The notes below the pieces were generated by a model that saw nothing but the letters and a program-made list of their open reading frames with translations, did no database searches and was not told where the DNA came from. From JAHEJX01 sp041605955 (GTDB taxonomy: Bacteria; Actinomycetota; Acidimicrobiia; Spongiisociales; UBA5794), in the NCBI GenBank assembly GCA_041605955.1, contig JBFIXI010000026.1, positions 1 to 50,919 of the forward strand: 50,919 nucleotides of DNA, written 5' to 3'. Below are positions 24,591 to 33,317 of this stretch, one piece after another. How positions within the stretch are numbered: position 1 is the stretch's first letter; the number at the start of each line of letters is the position of its first letter. The position numbers and the translations under genes were made by a program.

Positions 24591-25591
24591 GGCACCTCAT
24601 TCTCATGACCGCCGGGATCGCCGCCGGCATCGCAGCGCTGTTGCTGGCTCCTTCGACGGCGACGCTCTCGACTACCTCCTACCTCGAGCTGGACTTGCCG
24701 CCGGCTACGACGGCGGGCGAGCCACTGCAGATCGAAGTCTCGGCGGAACCCGGCGCGGTCGTCGACCTCTACTTCCTCGACTCGTACGGAACCGAGCACC
24801 GGCGGATGGGCGTCGACGGCGATCCGGCGATCATCGAGCTACCGGTGACGGCCGCCGGGCGGCTCGACGTCGTCGCCGTCAGCGGCGACTACCAGATAAC
24901 CGCTTCGACGGTCGTGGAGCCTGCGAGCGGCGGTCCGGCGCCGAGCCCGCTCGTCGGCGCCCGTTCGATCGTCGCCGACGGCGTCGACCGCGCCATGGTG
25001 GTCGTCATCCCCGCAGATGAGTTCGGCAACCCGACTGCGGGCGCATCGTCCGCCGCGGTCACGATCGTCCACCCCGACGGGACTCGCGTCATCCATTCCA
25101 CCCAGACCGCAACCAGCCTGCAATGGACGTGGGTGCCTTCGGTCACTACGGCAGGTACGGCGCAGCTGGCGGTGGACCTCGCCGGCCGCCGCGGGCCGGT
25201 GCGCACCCTGGTTGAGATTCCGGCGGCGCCGGAGGCATTCTCACTCGCAGCGGTCACGCAGCTGCGACCCGCCGATGGCCTGACCCTGGTCGAGGTGGCT
25301 ACCACGCCGCTTGCCGATCGTTTCGGCAGTCGCATCGTCGATGGGACCGCCGCGGTCGTTACCACCCGCTACGGCGACGGCTCCGAATCGGTGCAAACCG
25401 CCGCCGTTGTCGGCGGAGTGGCCCGCGCGTTCATCAAGGCGCCGGACGAACCGGGCATCGTTCATGTCCGCATCTCCATTCATGGGGTCACCAGCCCCGA
25501 CCTCGCTCTCGACTTCGTAGCCCCGCTCGTTCCGCTCAGCCAGGCGAGCGTCGAGCCCTTGCGCCTGGTTCCGCTCGGAGGTGGCGAGTGA
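24587..25591 (+). CDS. Exported protein with Ig-like beta domains
   Basis: A 334-residue protein with a signal-like N-terminus (MRHLILMTAGIAAGIAALLL). The rest is Val/Thr/Ala-rich beta sequence that can be read as three Ig-like or invasin-like repeats. ADEFGNPTAGASSAAVTIV is the 'D.fGNPv.g..v.l' pattern of big-domain adhesins. No C-terminal anchor is visible, so it could be tethered by the N-terminal helix. It is coupled at both ends (ATGA, GTGA) within the glycan operon and may act outside the membrane with the preceding giant protein. Confidence 0.65.
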   Translation: MRHLILMTAGIAAGIAALLLAPSTATLSTTSYLELDLPPATTAGEPLQIEVSAEPGAVVDLYFLDSYGTEHRRMGVDGDPAIIELPVTAAGRLDVVAVSGDYQITASTVVEPASGGPAPSPLVGARSIVADGVDRAMVVVIPADEFGNPTAGASSAAVTIVHPDGTRVIHSTQTATSLQWTWVPSVTTAGTAQLAVDLAGRRGPVRTLVEIPAAPEAFSLAAVTQLRPADGLTLVEVATTPLADRFGSRIVDGTAAVVTTRYGDGSESVQTAAVVGGVARAFIKAPDEPGIVHVRISIHGVTSPDLALDFVAPLVPLSQASVEPLRLVPLGGGE

Positions 25592-26166
25592 ACAAGTCAC
25601 CCGTCAAGAGGCTGCTCGGCCTTGCCGGCCTCGTGGTTGGAGCCGTCTTCGCCCTGCTGCTGACGGCCCGCGTCGGCGTATTCATCGAAAGCGCGACAAC
25701 CGGTGCCGATCCCGAGGCCAGCTTGTCGCTTCTCGAGGTTCCCGTCGATGCCGACGTCATCACCTGGCTTCCAAACGCGGAGTTGGCTCGACCCTTGGAG
25801 GCGACTGTCCGCGACGAAATCGGTGAGGCATACCTGCTCGGCCTGGACATCCTCGACGGCTCGGTTGAGGTGTCGCCGGACGAATACGCAGTGCACTTGA
25901 CCGGTGCCGCCTTGAGCACGGCCCAAACGCTGACTTCCCCGCAGTCGCCGAGCCGGCGGAGCCACACGATGCGGGTCACCTTCTACTCAGCCGACGGCCA
26001 AGTCGTCGAGGTAGAAGACGCGACGGCGAGCGCGTTCGCCGCTGCGGGGCGGATCATCGCTCGCAGCGAACGCTCGGTCGCAGTGCTCGTGCTCGTGGAC
26101 GGGGTGTGGCACTTGCGGCATCGGGTGGTAACCGAACTCGAAACAGAAGTCATCAGCGCCCAATGA
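25588..26166 (+). CDS. Membrane-anchored exported protein of unknown function
   Basis: A 192-residue protein with one N-terminal helix (LLGLAGLVVGAVFALLLTARVGVF) and a soluble remainder outside the cell. Two features stand out: a Ser/Arg/Thr-rich linker at about 115-127 and a final beta segment (SVAVLVLVDGVWHLRHRVV) reminiscent of an NTF2-like domain's end. The GTG at 25588 overlaps the previous stop. No family is recognised; operon position suggests a role in surface-glycan assembly or its control. Confidence 0.6.
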   Translation: MNKSPVKRLLGLAGLVVGAVFALLLTARVGVFIESATTGADPEASLSLLEVPVDADVITWLPNAELARPLEATVRDEIGEAYLLGLDILDGSVEVSPDEYAVHLTGAALSTAQTLTSPQSPSRRSHTMRVTFYSADGQVVEVEDATASAFAAAGRIIARSERSVAVLVLVDGVWHLRHRVVTELETEVISAQ

Positions 26167-26191
26167 CAGGAATCGAAGAAAGGAAAACACA

Positions 26192-26959
26192 ATGACCTAC
26201 GACAACTATGCGAGATGGCGCGACGCTCCCGACGAGCGACCTGTGGACCTGAGCGTCGTCATTCCGGCATACAACGAGAGTGAGCGGATCGTTCCGACCA
26301 TCGGGGCGTTTGCCGCTCATCTCGCCGGCACCGGGCTGGCTTGGGAGCTGATCGTCGGTGACGACGGTTCCAACGACGGAACAATCGATGTCGTGCAGTC
26401 GCTCGAGCTGGCGAACGTCCGAGTTCTGCCCGCGCCGAGCAATGCCGGCAAGGGATCGGCGGTCCGTCGCGGAGTGGCGGCGGCGCAGGGACGGATGGTG
26501 CTGTTTGCCGATGCCGACTGCTCGACCCCGGCGGCCGAGCTCGACTTGCTACGACGCGAGCTCACGCTCGGTGCGGACGTGGCTATCGGGTCGCGTGCCG
26601 CCGCCGGGGCAGACGTCTCCAATCGCTCCGTGCTGCGGCGAATGCTCACTCGCGGCCTCAACACGATCGTGCGGCTCGGGCTGGCGATTCCACTCGAGGA
26701 CACGCAATGCGGGTTCAAGATGTTCACTGCAGAGGCGGCCGGGCGGCTGTTCCAAGCGCAAACGGTCGACGGATTCTCCTTCGACCTCGAGATCCTGTAT
26801 CTGGCACGGCGTCTCGACATGCGAATCGCCGAGGTCCCCGTGCGCTGGTACGACGCTCCCGGCTCGAAGGTGAACGCCCGCAAAGAGGTGGTGCGCTTCC
26901 TCAAGTCGATCGCCCAGATCCGTTTCAACAGTTTGCGGGGGGTGTATGCCGATGCGTAA
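26192..26959 (+). CDS. GT2 glycosyltransferase, dolichyl/polyprenyl-phosphate glucosyltransferase-like
   Basis: A 255-residue GT-A fold enzyme. It shows LSVVIPAYNESERI, the nucleotide-binding DDGSNDGT (57-64), the metal-binding ADADCSTP with the DxD-like Asp107-Asp109, DTQCGFKMF and the VPVRWYDAPGSKV acceptor segment. This is the ALG5/DPG-synthase pattern, which loads a sugar from NDP-sugar onto a polyprenyl phosphate at the membrane. Unlike its upstream neighbours it is separated by 25 bases and has its own A-rich ribosome binding site (AGAAAGGAAAA). It would supply lipid-linked sugar to the membrane transferase of the same operon. Confidence 0.88.
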   Translation: MTYDNYARWRDAPDERPVDLSVVIPAYNESERIVPTIGAFAAHLAGTGLAWELIVGDDGSNDGTIDVVQSLELANVRVLPAPSNAGKGSAVRRGVAAAQGRMVLFADADCSTPAAELDLLRRELTLGADVAIGSRAAAGADVSNRSVLRRMLTRGLNTIVRLGLAIPLEDTQCGFKMFTAEAAGRLFQAQTVDGFSFDLEILYLARRLDMRIAEVPVRWYDAPGSKVNARKEVVRFLKSIAQIRFNSLRGVYADA

Positions 26960-28145
26960 CACGACAATTGCCGTAGTGACTGCGTTGTCGCCGAGCTCGA
27001 CCACTCTTGCTGAGTACGGTTGGCACCTATTACGGGCGCTGGCAGCTAAGCAGGGAATCAGGGTCGTCGCTCTCGTCGAGGACGTCGATCATGACTATCC
27101 CGACATCGCGGGCGTAGAAATCGTGCGGGCCTGGCGCTTCAACGGGGTGACGAATCCCTTACGAGTCGCGCGGGCAGCGCGCCGGGCCGGCGCCGACGTG
27201 GTGCTTTTCAACGCCCACTTCACCAGCTTCGGCTCGTCCAAGCTGGCGGCGGCGCTGGGACTGATGTCGCCGCTGGCAGCCAGGGCGATGGGGATGCGAA
27301 CCGTGATGCTGCTGCACAACATCGTGGAGACCGTCGATCTGGCCGCCGCCGGATTCGGCAGCCATTGGCTCGTAGAGCGGGCGCTGCGCGCGATCGGTTC
27401 TGTCGTGACGTGGCTGGTGCTGCGCAGCGACCTGGTCACTACGACCATGCCGCGCTACGTCGAAGTGTTGCGTAGCAAGTACCGGGCGAGCAATGTCGTT
27501 TTGACGCCGCACGGCGCCTTCGACATTCCTTCGCCTCCGACGGCCCCGACGGCGCCGCAGCGGGTCATGACCTTGGGCAAGTTCGGCACATACAAGAAGG
27601 TCGAGGCGCTCATCGAGGCGATCCGGCTGCTCGACCGTGCTGATGTGGAGCTCGTCGTGGCCGGTACCGACAGCCCGAACACTCCCGGCTACCTCGCCAG
27701 GGTGCGCGACGAGCGCGGTGGACCGGACGTCACTTTCACCGGGTACGTTCCCGAGGAGGCCATCGAAGGTCTCTTTCGATCCGCTGCCGCAACCGTGTTT
27801 CCCTACACCGCGACGACAGGCAGCTCCGGGGTGTTGCACCAGGCAGGCTCGTTCGGATGCGCCCCGGTGCTACCGCGTATTGGCGACCTGGAAGACCTGA
27901 TCGAGGACGAGGGCTACACCGGTGCGTTCTTCGTAGCCGATGATCCGGTCGATCTGGCCAGAGCGCTCGGCCAGCTCCTCGACGACGAAGCGGAGCGGCG
28001 ACGGATAGCTCTCCACAACTATCGGGCAGCCTGCGCGTTGACGCTCGAAGACGTGGCCGACTGGTATCTGGCGCACGTCGGTCGGTTGGTGCACGGTGAG
28101 GAGCGGGAACTACTCAACCCGCGACGGCTTGCCGCGGCCGCATGA
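26946..28145 (+). CDS. GT4-family glycosyltransferase
   Basis: A 399-residue GT-B fold protein with an N-terminal lobe (VTALSPSSTTLAEYGWHLLRAL, DVVLFNAHF) and a C-terminal lobe with VVLTPHGAFD, VMTLGKFGTYKKVEALIEAI, AATVFPYTATTGSSGVLHQA and a GCAPVLPRIGDL region. The last segment replaces the usual E-x7-E with a TGSSG motif, as in some mannosyltransferase-like enzymes. It overlaps the GT2 gene by 14 bases and closes the coupled operon that begins with the STAS gene. Two in-frame ATGs (26946 and 26952) are possible. The sugar transferred is unknown. Confidence 0.82.
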   Translation: MPMRNTTIAVVTALSPSSTTLAEYGWHLLRALAAKQGIRVVALVEDVDHDYPDIAGVEIVRAWRFNGVTNPLRVARAARRAGADVVLFNAHFTSFGSSKLAAALGLMSPLAARAMGMRTVMLLHNIVETVDLAAAGFGSHWLVERALRAIGSVVTWLVLRSDLVTTTMPRYVEVLRSKYRASNVVLTPHGAFDIPSPPTAPTAPQRVMTLGKFGTYKKVEALIEAIRLLDRADVELVVAGTDSPNTPGYLARVRDERGGPDVTFTGYVPEEAIEGLFRSAAATVFPYTATTGSSGVLHQAGSFGCAPVLPRIGDLEDLIEDEGYTGAFFVADDPVDLARALGQLLDDEAERRRIALHNYRAACALTLEDVADWYLAHVGRLVHGEERELLNPRRLAAAA

Positions 28146-28197
28146 GGTCGGCCCGGCATGACCACCCGGCCGCCGCCCGCACAGTCAGGGTTGGCAT

Positions 28198-28207
28198 CTT
28201 TATAAAG
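28198..28207. promoter_or_regulatory. CTTTATAAAG palindrome before the XRE-REC gene
   Basis: A perfect 10-bp palindrome 20 bases upstream of the ATG at 28228. It starts with the same CTTTATA as the two longer elements at 15794 and 18191, but the second half and the CTGCCGAAG box are absent. It may be a related half-site or simply a promoter. Confidence 0.4.
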
Positions 28208-28227
28208 ATCCCTTAGAGTTATTTGCT

Positions 28228-28785
28228 ATGTTGTCGACTGCAGAGTTAGTGGCGCGTATCCGGGAGCGCACGGGTGACACCCAGGAGGCTTTGGCGCGCC
28301 GGCTCGGGGTGTCGTTTCCGACGATCAACTCGTGGGAACGGGGCCGCAGTCGCCCGCGCCGCGGCCATCGTCAACAGCTCGAGCAGCTCGCCGACGAGCT
28401 GGGCATCCAGCACGGGTTCCGGGTGCTCGTGATCGACGATGATCCCGCCACAGCCGAGATCGTCATGGCCGCCGCCCGAGAGGCCGATGATGCAATCACG
28501 GTCGACTACGCGCTAGACGGCACGTCGGGCCTCATCCGGTGTGGGTCGCTACGCCCCCAGCTGCTGCTTCTCGACATCATGATGCCGGGGATCAACGGGC
28601 TCGACGTGGCGCGGCGACTGCACGACATGAGCGACCTCGACACGACGATCATCTTCGTGACGTCGTCGCGCGACTCCGAAGTGATTACTGAGGCTGAGCG
28701 GTTGGCCGAGTCGGTCATTCTCAAACCGCTGGACATCGACGACGTGGTGGCGACGCTGCGCAACTCTCTGGTCGCCACCGTGTAA
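28228..28785 (+). CDS. XRE-type HTH fused to receiver domain
   Basis: A 185-residue protein. Residues 4-58 form a Cro/CI-type helix-turn-helix (RERTGDTQEALARRLGVSFP, then TINSWERGRSRP, with a Trp-Glu-Arg-Gly recognition turn). Residues 64-183 are a receiver with IDDDP, phospho-acceptor Asp116 in LLLLDIMMPG, VTSS and a KPLD lysine. Response regulators usually place the receiver first and use other output folds; HTH first and XRE type is less usual. It is likely a DNA-binding regulator controlled by phosphorylation, perhaps by the adjacent hybrid kinase. It starts 82 bases after the glycan operon. Confidence 0.85.
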   Translation: MLSTAELVARIRERTGDTQEALARRLGVSFPTINSWERGRSRPRRGHRQQLEQLADELGIQHGFRVLVIDDDPATAEIVMAAAREADDAITVDYALDGTSGLIRCGSLRPQLLLLDIMMPGINGLDVARRLHDMSDLDTTIIFVTSSRDSEVITEAERLAESVILKPLDIDDVVATLRNSLVATV

Positions 28786-28844
28786 GACGTACGGCCCCGT
28801 CAAGAATCCTGGCGGGGGCGCCGATTCAAATCATCAGGCCCGCT

Positions 28845-31295
28845 ATGACCACACCACCACTCCCCGATGCCGAAGCGCTCGTCGCCGAGCTGCCCGTCGC
28901 CGTATACCGCACGACTCCGCAAGGGCGGTTCGTGGCCGGCAACCGACGGCTAGCGGAGCTGCTCGGCGCTGATTCTGTAGAGGAGCTGCTCGACGTCGAC
29001 GTGCGCAGTCTCTACGTCGATTCTGGCCACCGCAGCGAGCTCTTGGCTCGGATCGCATCTGGCGTCGCTATCCCCACCGAGGAGATTGAGATCGAGCGGC
29101 TCGACGGACGCCGCATCTGGGTGCGGGTCAGCTCGCGGCCCGTGTTGGACGAGTCCGGAGAACTGCGTCAACTCGAGGGCGTACTCGAGGACGTGACCGA
29201 GACCAAGCGGGTCGCGGCCGAGCTGGTGCGGACGAACGAGCTGCTCGACACCTTGTCTCGCATCCAGAATCGGTACATCGCCGGTGCCGATCCCGGGTTG
29301 CTCTTCGATCGTTTGCTTGACGACCTGCTGGCCAGCACCGACAGCGGTTACGGCTTCATCGCTCAAGTGATGTATGACGAAGAACGCAACCAGTTCCTTC
29401 GCACCTATGCGATGTCGGACATCTCGTGGAACGAAGCCACCCGCCGCATGTTCGCCGAGAAGGGTCCGCGTGGCATGGAGTTCCACAATCTGGACAACCT
29501 CTTCGGTAGAGCCATCACCGACAAGGAACCGATCATCGCCAACGACCCCAAGAACGACCCTCGCGGTGGCGGGCGACCCCACGGGCATCCTCCACTCAAC
29601 TCGTTTCTCGGAGTCCCGATTCTCAAGGGCGACGATGTCCTCGGCATGCTTGCTCTATCCAATCGGCCCGGTGGATACGACGAGACCATCGTCGCCAATC
29701 TGGAGCCGCTCACCGCCACGGTCGGCAGCATGATCGAGGCCATCCGTAGCGATGCTGCTCGCCGCCAGGCTGAAGAGCGCGAAGGCGCTAGCCAGCGCCT
29801 CTATCGGGCGGTCGTCGACAACGCCAGCGAGGCGGTCGTAGCTATCGGACCGCACGGCGTGATCGAAGCCTGCAATCCGGCCTCGGAGAAACTCACCGGC
29901 TACTCCGAATCCGATCTCATCGGCGAGTCGATCTACTCTCTACTCGGCAAAGACCATGCCGATCTGGTGCGACGGCTGGCTGTGGCCGACGTGCACTTGG
30001 CCTCGATGACCGAGCTGTCGCTGGTTCGCGGCGACGGCACTGAGATACCGGTAGAGGTGTCCTACGCCCGCACCGACATCGGCGATCGAGTGCTCACCAC
30101 CGCGATCGTTCGCAACATCGCAGAACGCAAAGCCACCGAAGAGGCGTTGCTCGCAGCCAAAGAGGCTGCCGAACGGACCTCGCGCGCCAAGGATGACTTC
30201 TTGGCTGGCATGAGCCACGAGCTGCGCACCCCACTCAATGCCGTGATTGGATTGTCGACGATCCTGGGTCGCGAGATTCACGGCGAGCTGAACGAGAAAC
30301 AGCACGAGTACGTGAGTCAAATCGAGAGCTCAGGCCGCCATCTTCTCGAGCTGATCAATGACATCCTCGACCTCGCCAAGATCGAGGCCCAGAAGCTCGA
30401 ACCCGAGCCTGCTGCGGTAGCTGTCGGCCCTCTCGTTGAAGCGGCGGTCGCTGTTTTGCGCGAGACGGCTCTGGCCAAGCAATTGCAGCTCGAGCTCGCA
30501 GTTGACGCCGGGCTGCCGGCAGTCTGGGCCGATGCTCGGCGCACCAAGCAGGTATTGCTGAACCTCCTATCGAATGCGGTGAAGTTCACCGAGAGCGGTG
30601 GCCGCGTGGGAGTCACCGCCAAAGTCACCGGCGCCATGCTCGCGGTCACAGTGTGGGACACCGGCATCGGCATCCCAGCCGACCGGCACGACCAGGTATT
30701 CATGCCGTTCGAGCAACTCGACTCGTACGTCGCCCACGACCATGTTGGTACGGGCCTGGGTCTGGCCCTGAGCCGCAGCTTCGTCCAGATGCAGGGCGGC
30801 ACGATGTCGGTGGAGAGCGAGCCGGGGGCGGGGTCTCGCTTCACTTTCACGCTGCCACTACATGGAACTCCGTCCGCCGCCGACGTGGATGGCGGTGGCG
30901 ATGGCAACCTGAGTACCGGGCCGCTGCAAGCCCAGGTGCTCGTCGTCGAAGACAACGAGGTGAATCGGCTGCTCGTGACCGACCACCTCGCAGTTCACGG
31001 CATTCGCACGGCCGTCGCCGCCGACGGCGACGAGGCGCTCGAGATGGCCCGCAACCTGCGCCCCGACCTCATCCTCATGGACGTCCAGTTGCCCAGCAAG
31101 GACGGACTAACCGTCACCCGCGAGCTCAAGGCGGATGCGGCCACCCAGCACATCCCAATTGTCGCCGTGACCGCTTTGGCGATGGAAGGCGACGAGGAGC
31201 GCTGCATTGAGGCCGGCTGTGACGGCTACTTGTCGAAGCCCTTCGACCCGGACGACATGCTCGCCATCGTCGAGGAGTTCTTGACCGCGGTCTAG
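28845..31295 (+). CDS. Hybrid histidine kinase PAS-GAF-PAS-HisKA-HATPase-REC
   Basis: An 816-residue soluble sensor kinase. PAS1 spans about 15-125 (YRTTPQGRFVAGNRRLAELL), GAF about 140-305 (GVPILKGDDVLGMLALSN), PAS2 about 325-435 (VVAIGPHGVIEACNPASEKL). The H-box GMSHELRTPLNAVIGL carries His458, then NLLSNAVKFTESGG, DTGIGI and GTGLGLALS mark the ATPase. The C-terminal receiver starts near 697 (VLVVEDNEVNRLL) with Asp746 in LILMDVQLPS and KPFD. All catalytic residues are standard. It follows the XRE-REC gene by 59 bases and is the obvious candidate to phosphorylate it. A hairpin at 31353-31376 ends this region. Confidence 0.93.
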   Translation: MTTPPLPDAEALVAELPVAVYRTTPQGRFVAGNRRLAELLGADSVEELLDVDVRSLYVDSGHRSELLARIASGVAIPTEEIEIERLDGRRIWVRVSSRPVLDESGELRQLEGVLEDVTETKRVAAELVRTNELLDTLSRIQNRYIAGADPGLLFDRLLDDLLASTDSGYGFIAQVMYDEERNQFLRTYAMSDISWNEATRRMFAEKGPRGMEFHNLDNLFGRAITDKEPIIANDPKNDPRGGGRPHGHPPLNSFLGVPILKGDDVLGMLALSNRPGGYDETIVANLEPLTATVGSMIEAIRSDAARRQAEEREGASQRLYRAVVDNASEAVVAIGPHGVIEACNPASEKLTGYSESDLIGESIYSLLGKDHADLVRRLAVADVHLASMTELSLVRGDGTEIPVEVSYARTDIGDRVLTTAIVRNIAERKATEEALLAAKEAAERTSRAKDDFLAGMSHELRTPLNAVIGLSTILGREIHGELNEKQHEYVSQIESSGRHLLELINDILDLAKIEAQKLEPEPAAVAVGPLVEAAVAVLRETALAKQLQLELAVDAGLPAVWADARRTKQVLLNLLSNAVKFTESGGRVGVTAKVTGAMLAVTVWDTGIGIPADRHDQVFMPFEQLDSYVAHDHVGTGLGLALSRSFVQMQGGTMSVESEPGAGSRFTFTLPLHGTPSAADVDGGGDGNLSTGPLQAQVLVVEDNEVNRLLVTDHLAVHGIRTAVAADGDEALEMARNLRPDLILMDVQLPSKDGLTVTRELKADAATQHIPIVAVTALAMEGDEERCIEAGCDGYLSKPFDPDDMLAIVEEFLTAV

Positions 31296-31352
31296 TCCAG
31301 CCGCGAACGAGCTGGCCACTTGGCGCTGACCGTGGCAGGCACCACATTCGTA

Positions 31353-31376
31353 GAGCCCCCGGACGAACCGGGGCTC
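31353..31376. terminator. Hairpin between convergent genes, likely terminator
   Basis: GAGCCCC (31353-31359) pairs with GGGGCTC (31370-31376) around a 10-base loop. It lies 58 bases after the hybrid kinase and 26 bases before the end of the convergent gene. No U-tract follows, as is common in high-GC actinobacteria. Confidence 0.5.
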
Positions 31377-31401
31377 CACGTGCTTGGGTGGTGAACCCGT
31401 C

Positions 31402-31755
31402 TCAGTCGAGTTGGCTGACGACCCCGCTATACATCTCCATGGGCTCGGCCAGCTCTTCTGCGCTGCCCCCCATCAACCACTCCGCGGTCCACTCGGTGAG
31501 CATCCCTTGGCCCTTCATATGCAGGGCCTGGACCTCGGGGAGCATCTGGATAGCTCCCAACTGTTCCATCTCGCCGTGAACCAGCCAGTATCCGCCGGCT
31601 CGGGTAGTGGATATGTACGGCCAATGACCGATTATCTGGTTGTTCTTGAGGAAGTCGTCGAACAACTCGACGCTCTCGCTGAACAGGGTCAGCGCCTGCT
31701 CCTCACGGCCCGGGACCACCTGGCCCCACCTGTACAGGATGGCTCCTTGCGGCAT
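31402..31755 (-). CDS. Conserved hypothetical protein, 117 residues
   Basis: A small soluble protein whose N-terminus (AILYRWGQVVPGREEQALTL) and FKNNQIIGHWPYISTTRAGGYWLVHG pattern suggest a ferredoxin-like or dimeric alpha/beta-barrel fold, such as an ABM-type domain; this is only an impression. TTAGGAG lies five bases before the ATG at 31755, so the open frame up to 31866 is not part of it. No partner is evident; the hybrid kinase converges on it from the left. Confidence 0.6.
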   Translation of the reverse strand: MPQGAILYRWGQVVPGREEQALTLFSESVELFDDFLKNNQIIGHWPYISTTRAGGYWLVHGEMEQLGAIQMLPEVQALHMKGQGMLTEWTAEWLMGGSAEELAEPMEMYSGVVSQLD

Positions 31756-32059
31756 AGCAACTCCTAACGCCGTCACTACCTCAAACATACGTGCTGGGGC
31801 CGCGAGGTGACGCTCTCGCACGCCGGGGGAGCGGTCACTGGCATGTAGCTGCGAGCCGGACGACAACCTGGTGGCCCGGGACTCGGCGTGGGCTCCCCGA
31901 CACAGCGCCGGCCCTGTACGACGATGTGCCGATGAACCTGGGGACTCGACGCCGGCTGCCGGCTGTCATGGTGGCCGGCGAAACCCGGCTCGGGGTCACA
32001 TCCCAGTTTCGGCAGGCCCTCCACCGGGTAGGCACTGGCCGTCGAGAGGACGCGAACCA
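31756..32059. other. 304-base divergent intergenic region
   Basis: No convincing gene. A plus-strand frame from 31791 ends at a TGA overlapping the permease ATG (ATGA at 32060) and includes NLGTRRRLPAVMVAGETR, so a coupled short ORF or a decayed gene cannot be excluded, but no family is recognised and no ribosome binding site is clear. Confidence 0.4.
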
Positions 32060-33181
32060 ATGATCGATCAGGCCAATCGAGCGGGCGATGAACGCCTCAC
32101 CGGCGAGCTGAACCTGGTCTGGCCATCACCGCGCTACTGGTTCCAGATTGCCGCCGGGATCATCGGCATCGTGATGTCCGTCTTCCTCGTGCTGAGACTC
32201 CAAGGCGTGCTGCTGGTGGTGGTCGCCTCCTTCGTGCTTGCCCTAGGGCTGCAGCCGGCGCTCGCTTGGCTCGAGAAGCGGGGACTGGCCCGCTGGCAAG
32301 GGATGGCTCTCGTTCTCCTCGCCGGCGCCGCTGCCGCCGGCGCCGTGCTGGTGGCGCTGGTACCGGTGTTGATGGCCCAGCTCGACGAGATCATCGCCGC
32401 AGTGCCGGAGGTGCTCGACGACCTGCGGGAGGGGGGAGGACCGCTGGGAACTCTGGTCGACCGCTTCGACTGGAGCGCCGTCGTCGACGCCGGTGGGGCC
32501 GGCATTCTTCCCATGATGAGCGGCGTGGCCGGCGCCATGTTCAACACCGTCACCGTGCTCATCCTCACCCCGTACTTCGCTTACGCCTTCCCGTCGATCA
32601 AGCGGTTCATGCTGCGCCTGTTGCGCCGGGAGGACCGCCCCGAATTCCTGCGGATGGTCAACGAGTCGGTCGACAAGATCTCCGGCTACATCGCCGGCAA
32701 CCTGACCGTGTCTGTGATCGCCGCCGTCGTCTCGTTCGGGGTCTTCTGGCTGATGGGCATCCCGTTCCCTCTGGCGCTCGCGCTCTGGATCGGTGTCACC
32801 GATCTCATCCCGGTGGTCGGCGTCTTCCTCGGGGCTGCTCCGGTGGTGGCGCTGGCGGCGGGGGAGAGCACCGGATTGATGATCGCCGCCATCGGTTTCA
32901 TCGTCGTCTATCAACAGATCGAGAACTACGTCATCGGTCCTCGCGTCATGAAACATGCGGTGGATCTGAGCCCGCCGTCGGTCATCCTGGCGCTCATGAT
33001 CGGCGGCAGCTTGGCCGGGGTGCTCGGAGCCTTGTTGGCGCTCCCAGTGGCGGCGCTGGTGAAGATCGTCGTCACCGACTACGTCATCGCCAAGCGAGTC
33101 GAAGACGTGCGCAACGCGACCCTCAACGGCAACCGCTCCGCAGCGCGGCGCCGTCCCAGCCAGGCACGTCCGCTTCCGTGA
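32060..33181 (+). CDS. AI-2E family transporter (PerM/TqsA type)
   Basis: A 373-residue membrane protein with about eight hydrophobic segments. Family marks are GVLLVVVASFVLALGLQPAL, the FPSIKRFMLRLL loop, MVNESVDKISGYIAGNLTVSVI, the GVTDLIPVVGVFLGAAPVV segment and QQIENYVIGPRVMKHAVDLSP, which is nearly diagnostic. Family members include autoinducer-2 exporters and sodium/proton antiporters, so the substrate is open. The ATG at 32060 follows GAGAGGA; the longer frame from 31871 has a non-membrane, Arg/Gly-rich start that does not fit. Confidence 0.9.
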   Translation: MIDQANRAGDERLTGELNLVWPSPRYWFQIAAGIIGIVMSVFLVLRLQGVLLVVVASFVLALGLQPALAWLEKRGLARWQGMALVLLAGAAAAGAVLVALVPVLMAQLDEIIAAVPEVLDDLREGGGPLGTLVDRFDWSAVVDAGGAGILPMMSGVAGAMFNTVTVLILTPYFAYAFPSIKRFMLRLLRREDRPEFLRMVNESVDKISGYIAGNLTVSVIAAVVSFGVFWLMGIPFPLALALWIGVTDLIPVVGVFLGAAPVVALAAGESTGLMIAAIGFIVVYQQIENYVIGPRVMKHAVDLSPPSVILALMIGGSLAGVLGALLALPVAALVKIVVTDYVIAKRVEDVRNATLNGNRSAARRRPSQARPLP

Positions 33182-33240
33182 TGCAGCTTGCGGGCTGAAA
33201 ACTCCCAAATCATCTGTCTACCAGGCGAAACGCGAGATAG

Positions 33241-33252
33241 CTTTCGCGAAAG
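33241..33252. promoter_or_regulatory. CTTTCGCGAAAG palindrome, possible operator
   Basis: A perfect 12-bp palindrome 66 bases upstream of the TolB-like gene, in a 136-base gap that also holds AT-rich CATAAATT near 33281. It could be an operator for that gene; nothing else supports this. Confidence 0.3.
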
Positions 33253-33317
33253 ATACCCATTGAAAGTGTCGCGACGTTCACATAAATTCCGCGCAATCTC
33301 GATCAGAAAGGGGTGGA

